Assembly (NCBI GenBank): GCA_050633465.1
Contig: JBOEGO010000031.1
Location: forward strand, 14,991 to 78,990
Length of the DNA stretch: 64,000 nt
Direction: 5' to 3'
From: UBA3069 sp050633465
GTDB lineage: Bacteria; Pseudomonadota; Alphaproteobacteria; Rhodobacterales; Rhodobacteraceae
Under the pieces are notes generated by a model. That model saw nothing but the letters and a program-made list of their open reading frames with translations. It searched no databases and was not told where the DNA came from. Both the position numbers and the translations under genes were made by a program. Below, one piece after another: positions 61,250-64,000 of this stretch (position 1 is its first letter; the number at the start of each line of letters is the position of its first letter).

Positions 61250-62650
61250 TCACGACCACCGTTTGCGCCATGTGGCGATGCCAATCACCAACCCATAGAC
61301 GAACATCGCAAAGGCAATAGCCACAAACACACCGCTGACCCCCAAATCGGTGGCAGACGACAGCAGCACCGCACCGCCCACAGCAACGCCGATGCGGCAC
61401 AGGCTGCCAATCAAAGGCCAGAGCATTTCACCCGCCCCCTGCGATGCAAAGTAAAGCGCAAGCCCGAAGCCAAAGAACGGATAAAACGGCGCAACGATAT
61501 TGAAATATGCCCGCCCTGCCGCCAGCGTTGCAGCATCGGACGGATCAAGGAACATACCCAGCCAAAGATCGGGAAACAGCGCCAGAACCACCCCGATAAC
61601 ACCTACAATGGCGGCACCTGAGAACGATCCCACCCATGCAATCTGCAATGCACGCTCGGTTTGCCCCGCCCCGACATTCGCCCCGACCATGGCTGTCATT
61701 GCGGCTCCGATACCGAAAATCACCGGTATCATCAGAAACTCCAGACGCGCGCCAAGCCCATAACCCGCCAGCGCCGCCTCGCCGTATTGCCCGACCATCC
61801 CGACCATCAGCACAATGGTCAAAACTGTCAGCAACGTGTTGACAGAGGCGATTGCACCAACCCGCATAATATCGCGGACCAAGCCGATTTTAACGCGGAT
61901 ATAGGCCCATCTGAATTCCAGCCCCGTCCGGCCCGCAATGATATATGCAACCGCCACGGTTGCACCCAGACCATAGGCAACAACCAACCCCATGGGCAGC
62001 CCCGCAATGCCGAACGCAGGCAACGGCCCCCAGCCAAGAGCAAAGCCGCCCGACAGCGGGATCGAAATCAAAGACACCAACAGCAACAACAGCGAAGGCA
62101 TCTGCATATTCCCGGTGCCGCGGATGATGCTTAGCGACGAATGGCACAGCCAAATTGCGGCGCAACCCGGAAAGAAGATAACCGCATAGCTGACGGCCGC
62201 CCGCACGGCGTCTGCTCCGCCGCCCAATGCACTGAAAATCAGCGGTCCGAATGCCCCGATCGCCAGCGCCATAAACAAGGCAAAGCCCGCCGCAATCATC
62301 CACGCCGTGATGGCCAATTGTGCCGCACGTTCCGGGCTGTTGCCCCCCAGCGCACGTGCAATCGCGGCCGATATCGCCCCGCCCATCGCACCGGCCGCCA
62401 ACATCTGCGTCAACATCACAAGCGGAAACACCAAGGCCAGACCGGCCAGAACAGTCACCCCCAAAAGGCTGGCAAAATAAGCCTCTGCTATGCTTTGCGC
62501 CGCCTGCACCAGCATGGCCAACACATTAGGCGCCGCCAGTTTTGCCAGGGTTGGCCCGATAGGGGCGGTCAGCAGGGTGTGCGTGCGGGCCGCTCGTGCC
62601 GACATTGCCGCATCCGCACGCGCTGCTTTGAAAGCCGAGGCATCCTTCAT
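61250..62650 (-). CDS. MATE-family efflux transporter
   Basis: The 466-residue membrane protein has about 12 helices in two MatE halves (IGPTLAKLAAPNVLAMLVQAAQSIAEAYFASLLG in the first, and GIGAAMTAMVGANVGAGQTERA in the second). It exports drugs or metabolites by sodium or proton antiport. ATG 62650 has GGGGG upstream. It is divergent from an HxlR regulator with two dyads between them. Confidence 0.88.
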   Translation of the reverse strand: MKDASAFKAARADAAMSARAARTHTLLTAPIGPTLAKLAAPNVLAMLVQAAQSIAEAYFASLLGVTVLAGLALVFPLVMLTQMLAAGAMGGAISAAIARALGGNSPERAAQLAITAWMIAAGFALFMALAIGAFGPLIFSALGGGADAVRAAVSYAVIFFPGCAAIWLCHSSLSIIRGTGNMQMPSLLLLLVSLISIPLSGGFALGWGPLPAFGIAGLPMGLVVAYGLGATVAVAYIIAGRTGLEFRWAYIRVKIGLVRDIMRVGAIASVNTLLTVLTIVLMVGMVGQYGEAALAGYGLGARLEFLMIPVIFGIGAAMTAMVGANVGAGQTERALQIAWVGSFSGAAIVGVIGVVLALFPDLWLGMFLDPSDAATLAAGRAYFNIVAPFYPFFGFGLALYFASQGAGEMLWPLIGSLCRIGVAVGGAVLLSSATDLGVSGVFVAIAFAMFVYGLVIGIATWRKRWS

Positions 62651-62778
62651 CACAGGCCCCCGGTTTGGTTGGCAATCGCGAAACCATGCCGAAAACGGCC
62701 ATCAAAGTGGGTTTTTCCGGTCATCCTATTGCCCTGCCCCTGCTTGCATTTGCCAAACCCGCGCGGGGTTCGACCATC

Positions 62779-62832
62779 AGTTCTATTTTGGAACTCACCA
62801 TGGTGAATCTGGATAAGTTCCCTTTCGGAACC
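62779..62832. promoter_or_regulatory. Two matching dyads AGTTC-N7-GAAC, candidate HxlR operators
   Basis: AGTTC-TATTTTG-GAACT (62779-62795) and AGTTC-CCTTTCG-GAACC (62816-62832) share arms and spacing, 37 bases apart. Both lie in the divergent promoter region of the MATE and HxlR genes. HxlR regulators bind such inverted repeats near their own gene. Confidence 0.6.
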
Positions 62833-62857
62833 TGTCAATCCTTGATAACATTCCAAT

Positions 62858-63313
62858 ATGAAATGGAATGAACTGCACACCGAATCCTGCCCGGTCGCAC
62901 GCGGCCTGTCCGTTATTGGCGATCGCTGGACTATGCTGGTGCTGCGCGAATGTTTCTTTGGCATTCGCCGGTTTGACCAGATGCAGGAACGTCTGGGCAT
63001 AACCCGCCATGTGCTTGCCGACAGGTTGCGCAAACTGGAAGCAGACGGAGTGCTGCGCCGCGAAGCCTATCAACAGCGCCCGCCCCGGTATGAATACCGG
63101 CTGACCGATCGCGGCAAGGCGCTTCATCCCCTGTTGATAACACTTATTCACTGGGCGAATGCGCATGTGCCCAGCGATGACAGCCATGCGATGACACTGT
63201 TATCCCGCGACACAAACGAACCTGTCGAACCAAAGCTGATCGACGCAAAAACCGGACAAGAGATCACCCATCGCAATCTCCGCGCAGCAAGAGCCGTAGA
63301 AGATCACAACTAA
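62858..63313 (+). CDS. HxlR-family transcriptional regulator
   Basis: The 151-residue winged-helix protein has the HxlR pattern: CPVARGLSVIGDRWTMLVLRECFFGIRRFDQMQERLGITRHVLADRLRKLEADGVLRRE, with a single N-terminal Cys (Cys11) that can sense electrophiles or redox in relatives. It probably represses the divergent MATE gene. ATG 62858 is preceded by an AT-rich region. Confidence 0.9.
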   Translation: MKWNELHTESCPVARGLSVIGDRWTMLVLRECFFGIRRFDQMQERLGITRHVLADRLRKLEADGVLRREAYQQRPPRYEYRLTDRGKALHPLLITLIHWANAHVPSDDSHAMTLLSRDTNEPVEPKLIDAKTGQEITHRNLRAARAVEDHN

Positions 63314-63404
63314 GCTGTGCCGGCACTGACCCTGTCATGGTTTAAGGTGCCCTGGCTCCGGCAGTTCGGTCTCATCGCTGTAGCAGCGCGCCCGATTGCA
63401 ACGC

Positions 63405-63427
63405 AAAAGCCCCGCGTAGCGGCGGGT
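63405..63427 (-). terminator. rRNA operon terminator
   Basis: On the minus strand CCCGC-CGCTAC-GCGGG is followed by GCTTTTG, 31 bases after the initiator tRNA. It is probably the end of the rRNA transcript. Confidence 0.75.
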
Positions 63428-63457
63428 ATTAATGCTTTGATATCATGTGATAGATTT

Positions 63458-63534
<77 letters not shown>

Positions 63535-63662
63535 ACGTTTTGTGTGCTTTATTGGTTTAGCACTGTCGCTGCGCTTTAGCGCATTGCCGTTTTGGTTGGC
63601 AATTTGTTGTCTAATCGGGGTTATTTGATCGTCAGAGAGATACGTTTGTTGGGTTTTTACTA

Positions 63663-63780
63663 GGTTTGGCAGTGACCTACTCTCCCACGTCTTAAGACGC
63701 AGTACCATTGGCGCGACGGTGCTTAACTGCCGAGTTCGGGATGGGATCGGGTGTTTCACTCGTGCTGTGACCACCAAACC
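63663..63780 (-). rRNA. rrf: 5S ribosomal RNA
   Basis: On the minus strand the sequence has the 5S hallmarks: the closing stem GGTTTGGTGG with CTGCCAAACC, ATCCCATCCCGAACTCGG in the beta domain, and GGGAGAGTAGG near the 3' end. The ends are given to within a few bases. Confidence 0.95.
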
Positions 63781-63871
63781 AAGAAAAAACCCAACGTGTT
63801 GTCCAAGTCCAAGTATTACTAGTGTGTATGCTTTTGATATTGTTCCGTAGTTTTCAATTATTCTACTACTG

Positions 63872-64000
63872 GATCAAATCAAGCCTATCGGGCAATTAGT
63901 ACCAGTCAACTGAATGCGTTACCGCACTTACATCTCTGGCCTATCGACGAGGTGGTCTACCTCGGCCCTCAGGGAGATCTTGTTTTGAGGGGGGCTTCCC
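63872..64000 (-). rRNA. rrl: 23S ribosomal RNA, 3' end (runs off window)
   Basis: Bases up to the window end match the conserved 3' end of alphaproteobacterial 23S rRNA read on the minus strand (TACTAATTGCCCGATAGGCTTG at its end; broken here by no gap). The 3' border is approximate. The rest, with 16S and spacer tRNAs, must lie beyond 64000. Confidence 0.93.

Overview
The window looks like a chromosomal segment of a marine-type alphaproteobacterium of the Rhodobacterales (Roseobacter group). The evidence is GC-rich sequence with strong third-position GC bias, an irr gene divergent from fabA-fabB, a pobA-pcaDCHG/pcaB protocatechuate cluster, PreTA, an Irr/TGA-N9-TCA style iron circuitry, a urease cluster in the order ureD-A-B-C-E-F-G, and an rRNA operon that ends in 5S and the initiator tRNA. 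Species cannot be named from the sequence alone. No phage, insertion sequence, CRISPR array or replication origin was recognised.

Layout. 0-4 kb: unsaturated fatty acid synthesis (fabI start, fabB, fabA) with an unknown 177-residue gene inserted between fabB and fabI, the Fur-family regulator irr, and an FKBP isomerase. 4-6 kb: haloacid dehalogenase and a PLP dehydratase. 5.8-11.6 kb: 4-hydroxybenzoate/protocatechuate degradation, pobA-pcaD-C-H-G, a terminator-like hairpin, an esterase-like hydrolase, then pcaB. 11.7-18 kb: MFS exporter, zinc alcohol dehydrogenase, a SqrR/BigR-like ArsR repressor, and a LysR/P450/TRAP-binding-protein group. 18-24.3 kb: pyrimidine reduction (preT-preA), a class-C-type serine hydrolase translationally coupled to acetoacetyl-CoA synthetase. 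24.6-27.7 kb: ProX/W/V-type ABC importer. 27.8-34.3 kb: PAS-LuxR regulator divergent from a complete branched-chain-amino-acid-type ABC importer ending in an alpha/beta hydrolase. 34.3-37 kb: PagL-like lipid A deacylase, D-2-hydroxyacid dehydrogenase, periplasmic glutathione peroxidase.

37-43.4 kb is a full urease operon on the minus strand. It carries four extra small genes: a 54-residue His-containing membrane miniprotein overlapping ureB, an LprI/DUF1311-like exported protein and a 106-residue protein between ureB and ureC, and a DUF1127 gene between ureC and ureE. 44-61 kb is an iron island: a heme TonB receptor divergent from hmuSTUV, an IsdG-type heme monooxygenase, a VOC protein, an exported Cys protein and a private exbB-exbD-exbD-tonB set. 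Next come a complete siderophore importer (SBP, two permeases, ATPase, receptor) with a DUF2218 gene, then bacterioferritin and its ferredoxin. Three related TGA-N9-TCA dyads sit in front of the iron genes. 61-64 kb: MATE exporter divergent from an HxlR regulator with two matching dyads between them, then initiator tRNA, 5S and the 3' end of 23S rRNA.

No single locus is a clearly new system. The strongest leads are the accessory proteins built into the urease operon, the shared iron dyads, several unassigned operators (pobA, PAS-LuxR, HxlR, LysR/P450), and a mosaic of consecutive hairpins around 18.05-18.23 kb with relatives at 19.56 and 27.74 kb. All functional calls are from motif reading and memory of the families; no database search was run.
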